Part shown: positions 49,201 to 57,817 of the stretch, one piece after another | How the letters are laid out: every line of letters starts with the position of its first letter | Position numbering within the stretch: position 1 is the first letter of the stretch | Source: an uncultured Ellagibacter sp. | GTDB lineage: Bacteria > Actinomycetota > Coriobacteriia > Coriobacteriales > Eggerthellaceae | Direction: 5' to 3' | DNA length: 64,000 nt | Assembly: GCF_934643285.1 (NCBI RefSeq) | Contig: NZ_CAKUBT010000009.1 | Coordinates: forward strand, 1-64,000 | Position numbers and translations under genes: made by a program | The notes under the pieces: generated by a model | The model's input: only the letters and a program-made list of their open reading frames with translations | What the model was told of the DNA's origin: nothing | Databases searched by the model: none

Positions 49201-49778
49201 GCATGCTTGGTGCCGAGCAGTCGGGCAACATGAGCGCGGTCGGCTTCGACCTGTTCGCGCAAATGCTCGAGCAAGCGGTTGCCGCCACGCGCGAAGGCGA
49301 TGCAGGCGCCGCCGACGGGCTGCCGCCAGCGCTCTCCGACATCACCGTGAACCTGCCGGGCCACACCTACCTGCCGGAAGAGTACGTCCCCGATACCGAC
49401 GAGCGCGTGCTGTGGTACCGAAAGATCGCGTCAGCGGCGACGATGGAGGACGTCGAGGCCATCGAGCAGGACATGCTCGCCAAGCGGCCGGACATGCCCG
49501 CCGCGGCAAGGAACTTGTTCGCGAAGGCGCGCGTGAAGGCGTTCGCGAACGAGCATCATATGAACACGGTGACGGTCGCGGGCGGAAAGCTCATCGTCGA
49601 GCCTGTCGCCGTACCGCGCGACAAGATGGTGCCGATTCGCCGAGCGGGCGGCCGCTATCTCGCGGAGAAACGCAAGCTTACGCTTCCCATCAGGTATTTC
49701 AAGGTTGAAGAGGGCGATGCGCTCTTCGGTGCGGTCCTCGATTTCTTAAAGGAGCTCAGCGGTGGGGAAGGGGAATAG
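46239..49778 (+). CDS. mfd: Transcription-repair coupling factor Mfd
   Basis: A large ATP-driven translocase of 1179 residues that removes stalled RNA polymerase and recruits UvrA. The order is UvrB-like N-terminal modules (about 1-330), a linker domain, the CarD-like RNA polymerase interaction domain (YKPGDYVVHAAHGVAFFED, about 505-565), helicase domain 1 with GDVGFGKTEVALRA (about 657) and DEEQRFGVGHKEQ (about 758), helicase domain 2 with the TRG region, and the C-terminal TRCF autoinhibitory domain. I prefer ATG 46239 (GGAAGGA at six bases) over ATG 46179. It overlaps the EamA gene by 17 bases. Confidence 0.95.
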   Translation: MLIDSLTFVLEKSGALDDFWGKLDAGTDATLGVASSARPFLASAQFSRSPRPTLVVVAGEDAAIAFARNMAAYLGEDRVLLFPERADTPFSPKTPDARKVARRMEAAFSLACGRPRVVVASARALIRMMPPKESLVAAPLVFEAGIELADTAREGEAALPSAVRERCCVESFEDVARSLEDRGYVNTGELDGPGTFAVHGGTIDVFPGNLTYPVRIDFFGDEVDEIRRIVPSTGQTISPLSRVEIYPVREYSCSAETIARARRKIAAPAKSNAVLRDMLEKLDGGLRFEGADALLPYLYDKSVTLGAWAGPDTMTCLIEPRSLFDDATHAYEEIEARAKGTKIPVVGLYAGPTALDFGGGVRATYVSIMRVGGTIDVELPVKRVEVAGHPDKLFGRLVNLVEGGNTVALCAPEPRARHDIELALVDNGIAFQEALDANFSELDGLSGDGSAKRRLRRSVVNVVDIDVPLGMIFPKAKLAIVALSDTQGTQTTARARRRTDITEVTFPYKPGDYVVHAAHGVAFFEDLVWREIDGMARDYLLLKYAEGDKLFVPVEQLDRVTRYVGPEGASPRLTRLNTSDWSRATAKARKATKKLAFDLVDVYARRAATQGFSFGPDTAAQREMEESFPYEETPDQLAAIADVKADMQSSRPMDRLICGDVGFGKTEVALRAAFKATQDGKQVMVLCPTTILAQQHFANFHDRFAPFGVTVEVLSRFRTPAEQSRALAGFADGSVSVLVGTHRLLSRDVNPYDLGLVIIDEEQRFGVGHKEQMKNLRESIDVLTLSATPIPRTMQMSLSGVRDMSLILTPPGDRRPVEVHVGEWDPDIVSGAIRRELARGGQVYYVSNRVHSIEDAVARVQAAAGEARVGIAHGQMSREELERVMEDFSAGELDVLVATTIIESGIDNPHTNTLVIEDAQRLGLAQMYQLKGRVGRSSVQAYAYFMFPDNVSLTEEAEARLTALDEHTELGSGMRIAMRDLEIRGAGSMLGAEQSGNMSAVGFDLFAQMLEQAVAATREGDAGAADGLPPALSDITVNLPGHTYLPEEYVPDTDERVLWYRKIASAATMEDVEAIEQDMLAKRPDMPAAARNLFAKARVKAFANEHHMNTVTVAGGKLIVEPVAVPRDKMVPIRRAGGRYLAEKRKLTLPIRYFKVEEGDALFGAVLDFLKELSGGEGE

Positions 49779-50865
49779 GGAGCGCTTCCTCTTTGGCGTG
49801 GCGTGTGCGCTCGCGGGCGGTGCGCTCTGGGGCTTCTCGGGTGCGTGCTCGCAGTACCTGTTCGCGCACTACGACATCGACGCCTCCTTCATCACCGCGG
49901 CCCGCATGCTCGGCTCGGGTGCGCTGTTCTTGGTGCTGCTGCTTGCGACGCGTCGCGAGCGCTTTCTTGCGATGCTGCGCGATAGGGCCTCGCTGCGGAG
50001 CCTCGTCATATTCGGCGTCTTCGGGCTTTTCGCCTGCCAGTTTTCCTACATCGCCTCGATCGGCTGCACCAATGCCGGTACAGCCACAGTTCTGCAATCG
50101 CTCGGCACGGTGTGGGTCATGCTCGCCGCGTGCGCGCTCGCGAGGAAGCCTCCGCGCGCAGGAGAGGCGCTAGGGCTTGTGTTCGCCCTGGTGGCAACCT
50201 TCCTTATTGCGACACAAGGAAACCTGTCAAGTTTGGCGCTTCCCGCTGCGGGGCTCGCGTGGGGTCTTGCGAACAGCATCACTGTTGCGATTTACATCAT
50301 GTATCCCAAGCGCCTCATGTTCGTGTGGGGAACCCTCCTGACGGCAGGCGTTGGCATGGCGATCGGGGGAGTTGCTGCGGGAATCGCGTGGGCGGCGCCT
50401 GCCGTGTGGGGCGGTGGCGTCGTCGTGCCTGCTCTCGATGCGACGGGATGGCTTGTCCTTGCAGCCATCGCCGTTTTGGGAACGTTCGCGGCTTTTACGT
50501 TGTATCTGCACGGCGTCGCGCTCGTGGGTCCCGTGACGGGCAGCCTGCTCGGCGCCATGGAGCCGGTGAGCGCGACGGTGTTCGCCGCGCTGTGGCTCGG
50601 GACCTCGTTTACCGGCTACGACTGGGCCGGCTTTTTGCTCATGGTGTCGATGATCCTGCTCGTCTCCGTAGCGGGCGGGAAGAAACCTGCGGACGAGGAG
50701 CCCTTGCGCGGCATGGACGCGGAGGCTGCAACCTGCGGGGATGGGGAGCCCGCTTCCTGCGAGGGCACAAGGCCCGCGTTTGGCGAGGGCGTGAAGCCTG
50801 CGACGGGTTCTGCACGCCCACCGCTTTCGGGTGGTGTGAATGTGGGACAGGAAAAGAAAGGCTGA
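49762..50865 (+). CDS. EamA/DMT-family transporter
   Basis: A drug/metabolite transporter of 367 residues with ten helices in two EamA repeats (ALWGFSGACSQYLF at the N-terminus, then GSLLGAMEPVSATVFAALWLG in repeat 2, the family signature). The last 65 residues are a polar low-complexity tail with repeated GEPAS, GTRPAFGEG and VKPATG units. The start is GTG with AAAGGAG seven bases away, inside the mfd end. Its stop is one base before the dipeptidase ATG. Metabolite export is likely; the substrate is unknown. Confidence 0.85.
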   Translation: MGKGNRERFLFGVACALAGGALWGFSGACSQYLFAHYDIDASFITAARMLGSGALFLVLLLATRRERFLAMLRDRASLRSLVIFGVFGLFACQFSYIASIGCTNAGTATVLQSLGTVWVMLAACALARKPPRAGEALGLVFALVATFLIATQGNLSSLALPAAGLAWGLANSITVAIYIMYPKRLMFVWGTLLTAGVGMAIGGVAAGIAWAAPAVWGGGVVVPALDATGWLVLAAIAVLGTFAAFTLYLHGVALVGPVTGSLLGAMEPVSATVFAALWLGTSFTGYDWAGFLLMVSMILLVSVAGGKKPADEEPLRGMDAEAATCGDGEPASCEGTRPAFGEGVKPATGSARPPLSGGVNVGQEKKG

Positions 50866-50866
50866 C

Positions 50867-51856
50867 ATGAGGGTTTTCGATTTGCATTGCGACACGCTCG
50901 ACCGTTTGGCGCTTCACGGCGAGGCGGGAGGCGCTGCGTTCGGGTACATGGAGGGCGATAGCTCCATCCCGCATGCGCGTATGAGCTCGCTTCTTTCCAA
51001 TGACGCGCACATCTCGCTTGAGCGCACGGCGCAATTCAACTGGTGCCAGTGCTTCGCCGTGTTCGTTCCCGACGAGCTGCGAGGCGACGCCGCGTGGTCG
51101 TTCTATCTGCGCATTCGCGATTTCTTCCGCGGTCAGGCGGCGCAATTCGAAAAGCAGCTTGCACCCGTTCGCACCTCAGGCGAGGCCGAATGCGCGTTTG
51201 GCGCGGGAAAAACCGCCGGCATGCTCACGGTGGAGGGTGCGGCGTTTCTCGCCGACGACGGTCATGCGGGCGAGCGCCTCGACACGATCGCGGACGACGG
51301 GGTGCGCATGGTGACGCTCACATGGAACGGGCGGAATGCGCTCGGCAGCGGCAACGTCACCGAAGATGGCTTGACGCCGTTCGGCCGTACGTGCGTCCGC
51401 GGGCTCGAGGCGCGCGACATTGTGGTGGACGTCTCGCATTTGAACGACGCCGGGTTCAAAGACGTGTGCGGCTGCGCGCAAAAGCCCTTCGCGGCCTCAC
51501 ATTCCAATGCGCGCGCCGTCTGCGGGCACAAGCGCAATCTCGCTGACTGGCAGCTGCGCGAGATCGCCGATCGCGGCGGCATCGTCGGGTTCAACTACTA
51601 CAACGACTTCCTGAACGACCGTGGGGAAGAGGCCACGCGCGACGATGCGCTGCGCCACATCGATCATATCCTGGAAGTGGCGGGAGAAGACCTGCTTGCG
51701 CTCGGAAGCGATTACGACGGCAGCGAGGTGCCCCGCTGGCTTTCCCCCTGCACGGGCGTCGCGAATTTGCATGACATCGTGGTAAAGGAGTTCGGCAGCG
51801 AGATCGCGAGCAAGATGTTCTGGGAAAACGCCGCACGCTTTTTCGCGGAGAAGTAA
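50867..51856 (+). CDS. Membrane dipeptidase, peptidase family M19
   Basis: A zinc dipeptidase of 329 residues of the renal-dipeptidase family. DLHCDT (5-10) supplies the first His and Asp ligands, LTVEGA the bridging Glu, DVSHLND and ASHSNAR the two His ligands, and LGSDYDG the conserved Asp. No signal peptide is present, so it is cytoplasmic. It follows the EamA transporter directly, which suggests linked handling of dipeptides or related amides. ATG 50867 is chosen because the longer frame overlaps the transporter and lacks a ribosome site. Confidence 0.9.
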   Translation: MRVFDLHCDTLDRLALHGEAGGAAFGYMEGDSSIPHARMSSLLSNDAHISLERTAQFNWCQCFAVFVPDELRGDAAWSFYLRIRDFFRGQAAQFEKQLAPVRTSGEAECAFGAGKTAGMLTVEGAAFLADDGHAGERLDTIADDGVRMVTLTWNGRNALGSGNVTEDGLTPFGRTCVRGLEARDIVVDVSHLNDAGFKDVCGCAQKPFAASHSNARAVCGHKRNLADWQLREIADRGGIVGFNYYNDFLNDRGEEATRDDALRHIDHILEVAGEDLLALGSDYDGSEVPRWLSPCTGVANLHDIVVKEFGSEIASKMFWENAARFFAEK

Positions 51857-51936
51857 GGACGCAACCCTTTAGGACCCTCAACGGTCGCTACGGTCGCGAA
51901 GGCTTGTGTGCTTCCCGCTGGGAGGGCGGGTGCAAC

Positions 51937-52338
51937 CTATCTCGCGCAGGTAGCGCACATCTTCGCGATGCGCCGCCCCGTGTCGTCGGTGATTTCTACG
52001 GTGTAGAACCCCAGACGGCGGCCCGATTTATCGACGTCGCAGGTGGCGATGAGCTTCTCGCCCTTCGTTGCCGAGAAGTACTCGATGGTGTTGCTCACCG
52101 AGACGCTCGGGGGCTCGCCGATGTTGCAGGCGATGGCGAGCGCGAAGTCGGCGAGCGTGAAGATGGCGCCGCCCATCACGTTACCCGTTGCGTTGCGGTG
52201 GATTTCGGTGAGCTTCATCTCGCAGACCGCATGCCCGCGACTCGCCTCGACGACGGTGCAGCCTGCCGCGCGTGTGGCGAACTGGTCGTTCGCGAAATGG
52301 TTCGCCACTTCTTCGAGTGTGGGATTGTCCGAGAGCAT
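51937..52338 (-). CDS. PaaI-type hotdog thioesterase
   Basis: A protein of 133 residues with a single hotdog domain. NATGNVMGGAIFTLADFA is the PaaI/YbgC active-site helix region, with the conserved Asn and Asp. The later strand SNTIEYFSATKGEKLIATC also fits. It probably hydrolyses aryl- or acyl-CoA thioesters. AAGAAGG is five bases before the chosen ATG; the frame stays open upstream into the Fe-S gene but without a ribosome site. It lies 19 bases after the Fe-S protein gene and probably in the same minus-strand transcript. Confidence 0.85.
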   Translation of the reverse strand: MLSDNPTLEEVANHFANDQFATRAAGCTVVEASRGHAVCEMKLTEIHRNATGNVMGGAIFTLADFALAIACNIGEPPSVSVSNTIEYFSATKGEKLIATCDVDKSGRRLGFYTVEITDDTGRRIAKMCATCAR

Positions 52339-52357
52339 TTTTGCCTTCTTCTTTTCG

Positions 52358-53500
52358 TTATTCGTCGTCAGGTTGGGGGAGCAGCTCGCCGGCATATGCC
52401 TCGCGAAGGCTTGCGGCGCCTTGGGGGCAGGCGCTTGTGCATAGTCCGCAGCCGATGCACAAGCGCGCTTCGAAGACGAGTTGCCCATCCTTGGGGCTTG
52501 GTCTGCGAGCGCCTGTGGGGCACGATTTCGCGCAGGCGAGGCTGTTGTCGCAAAGAGAGGCGTCGGTAGCGGAGAGCATCACGCGCTTGCGCACGGCGAC
52601 GGCGTCGGAGACGTCCGCCGCTTCGAGCAGCATCCGCTGGCGAGGAGAGAGCGAGCATCGCGTCATGCCCCCCTCGGCGTATTCGTTTTGCTCGGGGGTC
52701 CCGACCGCGCCCCCGATGCGCTCGTCGGCGAGCATGTGGTCGCGCTGCTCGTGGAAGGCGCGCAGCGATTCGTTGCGCTTCATGCGGTATGCGCCCGAGG
52801 CGATGTCTTCCGCTTGGTCTTTCAAGTTGAGAAGCGCTTCGCGGCGGTCCTTGCCCGATGCGTCGCCGAGCGTCTGCATGAGCGTCGGGGCGGCCTGCGC
52901 TTCGGGAACGTCGTCGGTGAACGCCACGGTACGCTCGGTGACGTCTTCAGCCTGCTCGATTGCGCAGGAAAAACGCTCAAGCCCTTGAGATTTGGTGCGC
53001 TTGCATGCTTCGCATTCCTCGAAGATGACGGCGACGGCAAGATCGATGCCAAGCGCGAGCGCGCAGGTCCAAAGCTCGGGCGGCAGCATTGCGAGGCATG
53101 GCAGCACGATTACGTTGTCCGCTGGGGCGAAGCCTGAAGGGAGCAGATACGAGCACGTTAGGATGACCTTCTCGCCCGTGAGCGCAATTTTGCGCATCTG
53201 TGAAAAGACGGCCTCGACGGAGGCGCCGGGGATTGCGAAGCCGTCGCACACGCCAACGCATATCCCACATTTGGTGCAGGCGTGCGCATCGACGGCGGCG
53301 GAGGCATTCGCGATGGCGATGGCCCCTTTTGGGCACGCCTCGATGCACTTCATGCAGCTGGAGCCTTGGGGGCGCGTGCAGAAGTCGCGCAGAAAGAGCA
53401 CCTTGCGCGGAGCGCCCAAGGCGACGCGCAAGGTGGAAGGGGCGCTCGCGGCGGATTGCGCGTCGCGAGCGCCCTGCTCGAAGTCGCTATTCGTCCCCAC
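52358..53500 (-). CDS. Multi-cluster ferredoxin-type Fe-S protein
   Basis: A cytoplasmic protein of 380 residues. Two ferredoxin motifs lie near the N-terminus (SSCMKCIEACPKG and CTKCGICVGVC, about 48-90) and two near the C-terminus (CDNSLACAKSCPTG and CIGCGLCTSACPQG, about 320-365). Between them a Cys-bearing region with VILTCSYLL, VLPCLAMLP and FEECEACKR resembles the MvhD/HdrA-type disulfide or cluster-binding part. A helical stretch follows. The start is GTG 53500 with GAGG six bases away, inside the end of gltX, so the two overlap by 14 bases. It probably routes electrons between unknown partners. Confidence 0.78.
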   Translation of the reverse strand: MGTNSDFEQGARDAQSAASAPSTLRVALGAPRKVLFLRDFCTRPQGSSCMKCIEACPKGAIAIANASAAVDAHACTKCGICVGVCDGFAIPGASVEAVFSQMRKIALTGEKVILTCSYLLPSGFAPADNVIVLPCLAMLPPELWTCALALGIDLAVAVIFEECEACKRTKSQGLERFSCAIEQAEDVTERTVAFTDDVPEAQAAPTLMQTLGDASGKDRREALLNLKDQAEDIASGAYRMKRNESLRAFHEQRDHMLADERIGGAVGTPEQNEYAEGGMTRCSLSPRQRMLLEAADVSDAVAVRKRVMLSATDASLCDNSLACAKSCPTGARRPSPKDGQLVFEARLCIGCGLCTSACPQGAASLREAYAGELLPQPDDE

Positions 53501-55034
53501 CGAAAACCTCGGCGGTGACCTGGTCGATGCGCGCGAGCACGTCCTCGCGCGGCAACAGCTCGATCGACTCGAACAGCGGCGGGGAGACCATGTTGCCGCA
53601 GACGGCAACGCGCAGCGGCTGCAGCACGAGCTTGAGCTTCATGTTGAGCGCGTCCTCCTCGCCGAGCTCGCGGCATGCGGCCTCGAGGCTCGTCGCCTCC
53701 CATGCGCGGCTCTCATCGGCCAGGATGGCGCGGCAGGCTGCAAGCGCCTCGTCGGCGCGCGCACCTTCCTTCAAGAGCACCTTCTTCACGCTCTTCTCGT
53801 CGAGCACCTCGACGCGCGGCCCCCAGAACATGTAGGCCAGCTTGTCGGCAGCGTCGACAAGGCGCGTCTCGCGCTCGGCAACGAGTGGGTAGAGCTTCTC
53901 GTAGAACTCGGGGCGGTTCGCGATGTCCGCCGCAGTCTCGCGGATCTCCTCCTCGGAGATTTCGGCATCGGCCGCAACGCCCGCGCGGGCGCGCGCAAGC
54001 CAAGGAACGCTCGCGTCGATCCAATCCCCGGCGCTCATCCCCTTGATGTACTGGCCGTTCATCCACTCGAGCTTCGTCTCGTCGAACACGGCGTCCTTCT
54101 TGGTGATGCGGTCGAGCGAGAACTCGCTGCACAGCACGTCGCGGCTGATGAGCGTCGTCTCGCCGTCGAGGGACCAACCCAGAAGGGCCAGGAAGTTCAC
54201 CATCGCGTCGGGCAGGAAGCCGCGGTCGCGGAACTCCTCGACGCTCGCTGCGCCGTGACGCTTGGAGAGCTTCTTCCCGTCGGGGCCTAAGATCATCGAC
54301 AGGTGCGCGAAGGTGGGCACGTCGTAGCCGAGCGCCTCGTAGATGAGGATCTGGCGCGGGGTGTTCGAGAGGTGGTCGTCGCCGCGAATGACGTGTGTGA
54401 TCCCCATGTTCGCGTCGTCGCATACGACAGCGAAGTTGTAGGTGGGCGTGCCGTCGGTGCGCACGACGATCATGTCGTCCATTACGTCGGCGGGGAAGGA
54501 GACGTGCCCGTACACGGCGTCGTCGAACTCGATGGGGCCGTGGTCAAGCGGCACCTTCAGGCGCCAAACATGCGGTTCACCTGCGTCGATGCGGCGCTGC
54601 GCCTCGGCGGGGTCGATGTCGCGGCACGTGCGGTCGTATCCCGCGTAGCCGCCTTCCTCCGCTTCCGCCTTCGCGCGCTTCTGGTCGAGCAGCTCCTTCG
54701 AGCAGAAGCAGGGGTAAACCGCCCCGCGGTCCTTCAGGCGCTCGAGCGCGGTCTTGTAGGTGTCGAAGCGCTGGGTCTGGAAGTAGGGGCCCGCGTCGCC
54801 GCCAACCTCGGGACCCTCGTCCCAGTCGAGGTTAAGCCACTTCATGGCGTTTAGGATGACCTGGACGTTCTCTTCGGTCGAGCGCTCGGGGTCGGTGTCC
54901 TCGATGCGCAGGATGAAGGTGCCGCCCATCGCGCGGGCGAATGCCCAGTTATAGATTGCGGTGCGCGCGCCGCCGACGTGCAAGCGCCCAGTGGGCGAGG
55001 GTGCGAAGCGTACGCGTACGGGTTTGTCAGTCAC
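53487..55034 (-). CDS. gltX: Glutamyl-tRNA synthetase
   Basis: A class I synthetase of 515 residues. The HIGH signature appears as FAPSPTGRLHVGGART near residue 10, the KMSKS loop as KKLSKRHGA near 250, and the C-terminal helical anticodon-binding part is complete. Glu-tRNA is used both for translation and for tetrapyrrole synthesis. A -10-like TATCAT (minus strand, 55076-55081) lies about 45 bases upstream of the ATG. It is the first gene of a minus-strand run with the Fe-S protein and thioesterase. A discriminating or non-discriminating type cannot be decided by eye. Confidence 0.95.
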   Translation of the reverse strand: MTDKPVRVRFAPSPTGRLHVGGARTAIYNWAFARAMGGTFILRIEDTDPERSTEENVQVILNAMKWLNLDWDEGPEVGGDAGPYFQTQRFDTYKTALERLKDRGAVYPCFCSKELLDQKRAKAEAEEGGYAGYDRTCRDIDPAEAQRRIDAGEPHVWRLKVPLDHGPIEFDDAVYGHVSFPADVMDDMIVVRTDGTPTYNFAVVCDDANMGITHVIRGDDHLSNTPRQILIYEALGYDVPTFAHLSMILGPDGKKLSKRHGAASVEEFRDRGFLPDAMVNFLALLGWSLDGETTLISRDVLCSEFSLDRITKKDAVFDETKLEWMNGQYIKGMSAGDWIDASVPWLARARAGVAADAEISEEEIRETAADIANRPEFYEKLYPLVAERETRLVDAADKLAYMFWGPRVEVLDEKSVKKVLLKEGARADEALAACRAILADESRAWEATSLEAACRELGEEDALNMKLKLVLQPLRVAVCGNMVSPPLFESIELLPREDVLARIDQVTAEVFGGDE

Positions 55035-55264
55035 GGATTCCTCTTTCGTCTTTTGGAAGTCGTTTCAACCTGCATATGATACTCGCTTTCGCGCCTGATG
55101 GCGGGGATTGCACCGTATTGCGACAATCTGCGCCGGGAGGGCGGCGAAGGCGGCGAAAGCGTGCTCGCTTTGCGAGGTCGGGCGCAGCGAGAAGCTAGGC
55201 GCGGGGCAGGTAGCGAGGGCGCCGCGAGGAGGCTCCTCTTTTTCTCTCGCAGGTTTGGTGGTTC

Positions 55265-56176
55265 TCAGGCGCGGCGCAGCGCGAGGCCCGCGATCGCCGA
55301 GATGGCGCTTACGGCGATCGCTGTGGCAAGCCAGATGGCGCCCATGCCGACCCAGAAGGGCTCGGGGTACATAGTGATGAGCAGCGAGTCGGCGCTGAAC
55401 GCCCAGCTTCCCTGCGCGAAGAACAAGCTGTGGAACACGGCGAACAGCCCCTCGAAGTCGATGGCGGCCCATATTCCCAAGATGGCGAAAACCGCGATCG
55501 TGCCCAAGCCCGCGCAGAGCAAAACCGTCCCGAACGTCCTTCTTCCGCTCGCGCACCCGACGCCCACGGCGGTGAGCACGGCCGCGATGAATACGCCTAG
55601 CACGACGGGCTCGGCTGTCGCGAGAACGCCGAAGACGTCGTCGAGGTGCTCGATCGCCTCGGGGTCGAGCACGTAGGTGTCGGATGCCTGCGCAAGCAGC
55701 ATGTCCACGTTCTCGCTGCTCGGCTGCAGTATGTGCATGCGCGCCAGGTCGCTGGTTTCGTCGGAGGAGCCCCCCAGCGTGTTCGCAAGGCCGAAGAACA
55801 GCGAGGTCGAAGCGGCGCTTGCCGCATCGGCGCCGCTCACTTTATCCCTCGCGGCCATCTCGTCCCACAAGGCGGTGTCAAGCGAGCCGCGATGTGCGCG
55901 CCCGTCGGCTTCTGCCTGCGCGTTGATATCGTAAATGGCCTGGTTGAGGGCGAACCTATCGTTCCTGTCGAAGGTGTAGTGCTTCCCCGCGAGCGCCATG
56001 TCGCAAAGCTCCTCGTGGGAAAACGGCGTCGCCGGGTTGGTGGTCCCGGCGTAGGCGTCGGCGAGCGAAGCCGTTGCGTCATCGGGGACGGCGACAGCGA
56101 CGAACCCGGCGGCAACGAAGCTCACCGCAAGGCAGATTGCGCACACTACCGACACGATGCGGTTTCCCAGGCCCAT
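55265..56176 (-). CDS. DUF1461 (TIGR01906-like) integral membrane protein
   Basis: A membrane protein of 303 residues. Helix 1 (about 6-30) is followed by a 150-residue exported part with the family motifs PFSHEELCDMA and AIYDINAQAEADG, then HLDDVFGVLA just before three or four C-terminal helices. The function of the family is unknown; some members are named Lit and modify lipoprotein acylation in Firmicutes (from memory), but I would not assign that here. Compared with other members a long Ala/Ser segment (about 108-160) is inserted. It starts 12 bases after the ATP-grasp-like gene. Confidence 0.7.
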   Translation of the reverse strand: MGLGNRIVSVVCAICLAVSFVAAGFVAVAVPDDATASLADAYAGTTNPATPFSHEELCDMALAGKHYTFDRNDRFALNQAIYDINAQAEADGRAHRGSLDTALWDEMAARDKVSGADAASAASTSLFFGLANTLGGSSDETSDLARMHILQPSSENVDMLLAQASDTYVLDPEAIEHLDDVFGVLATAEPVVLGVFIAAVLTAVGVGCASGRRTFGTVLLCAGLGTIAVFAILGIWAAIDFEGLFAVFHSLFFAQGSWAFSADSLLITMYPEPFWVGMGAIWLATAIAVSAISAIAGLALRRA

Positions 56177-56188
56177 GCGCTCACCTTC

Positions 56189-57556
56189 CTACTCGTCGAC
56201 CCAGATGGTTGCCGCGGTGATGCCGCGCATGGGCTTCGAGATGGTGGGCAGGGGCCCCAGGCGGCTGAACACACCCTGGAAGCGCCCGTTGTAGCAGTAG
56301 AGCCCCTCCAGATTGTTGTACATGGCGCCCTTGCGGTCGACTTCCTCGTCGGAGAGGCCCTCGATGTCGTGGTCGGGCTCTAAGATGTGCGTCTTGTACG
56401 GCGTGATGTAGCGCTGCACAAGAAACGGCGCGCCTGCGGCCCCGTTCGCGAAGCGATTGATGATCTCGTCCCACTTCTCCTGCGTTTGGAAGCACCCGGC
56501 GTACACGTCGGCGGCGCCATATGCGTCGGTCGGCTTCACGATCCAGGCGTCCTTGTTCGCGCGCACCTCGTCAAGGTCGATCTCGCTCGAATCGAGGTAG
56601 CGCGTCTTGGGGACCGTGCGTGCGACGAACGCGTTCTCTTCGTCGGTGAGGAACGCCTGCGTCTTCGGGTGGAAAAGCGCCTCGCAGATCTGCTTGTCGT
56701 GCACGATGTGCCCGGCGAAGCTGCCGATGAGCGCCACTTTCTGCGCGCGCACGGCCTCGATGAGCGCCTGCGAGTCGTCCCAGAACTCGAGCACATCGTT
56801 GGTGACGCAGCGGCGCCAGATGGCGTGCACGGGGTTGCCCTGTGCATCGCGCAGCACCTCGCCGTCGAAGGTGAGGTCGCGCACGTCGCACACGCAGCAA
56901 GGATAGCCGTGTTCCTCGAACTTCTTCGCGAACAGGTGGAACTCGTCTACGACGCCGTTTTGCAGGTAGTCGCAGATGGCGAAGCGGGGATGCTCGACGC
57001 GTCCTTTGTAGGTATGGTAGATGCCGATGAAGTCCTCCACCCAGGCGTCGAAGAGCTCGCAAGGCTCGACTTTGTGGCGGCGCGCGAACTCCTGGAAGGT
57101 CTTCGCATTCGCGAGCGAGTTGGTGATCTCGCGGTTCTCGTTCATGCCCGAGGATCCGTCGCCGTTGAACTCGCAGAAGGCGACTTCCTCGGTCTCCTCG
57201 TTCAGGAAGATGTCGAAGCGCGCGAAGGGGAGCACGGCGTCATAGCCGCGCGGCACCAAGATGAGGTCGGCTAAGCGCGGGTCGTAGTCGAAGATGGTGC
57301 GGTAGTCGGGGTCTTCGAGGTAGTGCTCGATCACCTTGCACAGAATGCGGTGCGTCGTCTCGACTGTGGTGCGCATGATCTCGCGCGTGCGGCGATCGTA
57401 GAGACGCGGCACGAAGGAGGTGGAAATCACCTGATGATGGACGATGGCGGTGGAATTCTTCATGTAATCGTAGGCGGCGCGGCGGCTTTCGATGTCGCCG
57501 CCCAAGCTCTCCATGATGTCGAAATACTCTTGCGTATAGGCGTTGTTGCTCAGCAT
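56189..57556 (-). CDS. ATP-grasp-like protein (glutathionylspermidine synthase type)
   Basis: A cytoplasmic protein of 455 residues. The C-terminal half has ATP-grasp features: WIVKPTDAYGAADVYAG, then APFLVQRYITPYKT and GLYCYNGRFQGVFSRLG. The N-terminal half with VAFCEFNGDGSSGMNENRE resembles the pre-ATP-grasp domain of glutathionylspermidine synthase-like enzymes. It should ligate a carboxylate to an amine, but the substrates are unknown. AAGGAG lies six bases before the chosen ATG. It is followed closely by the DUF1461 gene. Confidence 0.72.
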   Translation of the reverse strand: MLSNNAYTQEYFDIMESLGGDIESRRAAYDYMKNSTAIVHHQVISTSFVPRLYDRRTREIMRTTVETTHRILCKVIEHYLEDPDYRTIFDYDPRLADLILVPRGYDAVLPFARFDIFLNEETEEVAFCEFNGDGSSGMNENREITNSLANAKTFQEFARRHKVEPCELFDAWVEDFIGIYHTYKGRVEHPRFAICDYLQNGVVDEFHLFAKKFEEHGYPCCVCDVRDLTFDGEVLRDAQGNPVHAIWRRCVTNDVLEFWDDSQALIEAVRAQKVALIGSFAGHIVHDKQICEALFHPKTQAFLTDEENAFVARTVPKTRYLDSSEIDLDEVRANKDAWIVKPTDAYGAADVYAGCFQTQEKWDEIINRFANGAAGAPFLVQRYITPYKTHILEPDHDIEGLSDEEVDRKGAMYNNLEGLYCYNGRFQGVFSRLGPLPTISKPMRGITAATIWVDE

Positions 57557-57593
57557 GCCCGCTCCTTCCGAGGGGTGTCGGTTTGTCGTGATG

Positions 57594-57602
57594 AGTGTAG
57601 CA
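57594..57602 (-). promoter_or_regulatory. Extended -10 promoter of the ATP-grasp-like gene
   Basis: On the minus strand TGC plus TACACT (57594-57599) lies about 38 bases before the start codon. No clear -35 is visible. Confidence 0.45.
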
Positions 57603-57764
57603 TTGCAAAGGCTCTCCGAGGCGACGGGATGCTGATGGAATGCTGATGGGGCTGCGGGCGTCATGAGCGCGGCGCATTGGGAAGGGTGGCGGGGAGAAAC
57701 TCCGCGAAACGACTGCGGTTGGGAATTGTTTCTTTTTTGTTCTCAATTAGAATAGACGGCGGTG

Positions 57765-57773
57765 TGGTAAAGT
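57765..57773 (+). promoter_or_regulatory. Extended -10 promoter of the metK leader
   Basis: TGG plus TAAAGT (57768-57773) precedes the SAM riboswitch by about 45 bases. It has the same TGGTA pattern as the mntP leader promoter. Confidence 0.45.
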
Positions 57774-57817
57774 ACCGCATGCATAAACGAGGGTGCACGG
57801 ATTGCGCCCGCGAATAT

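Noticed and set aside
55200..55262. GAGGA/TCCTC hairpin with T-run on the plus strand
   Set aside because: Genes on both sides are on the minus strand, so a plus-strand terminator has no transcript to stop. The stem is only five pairs.
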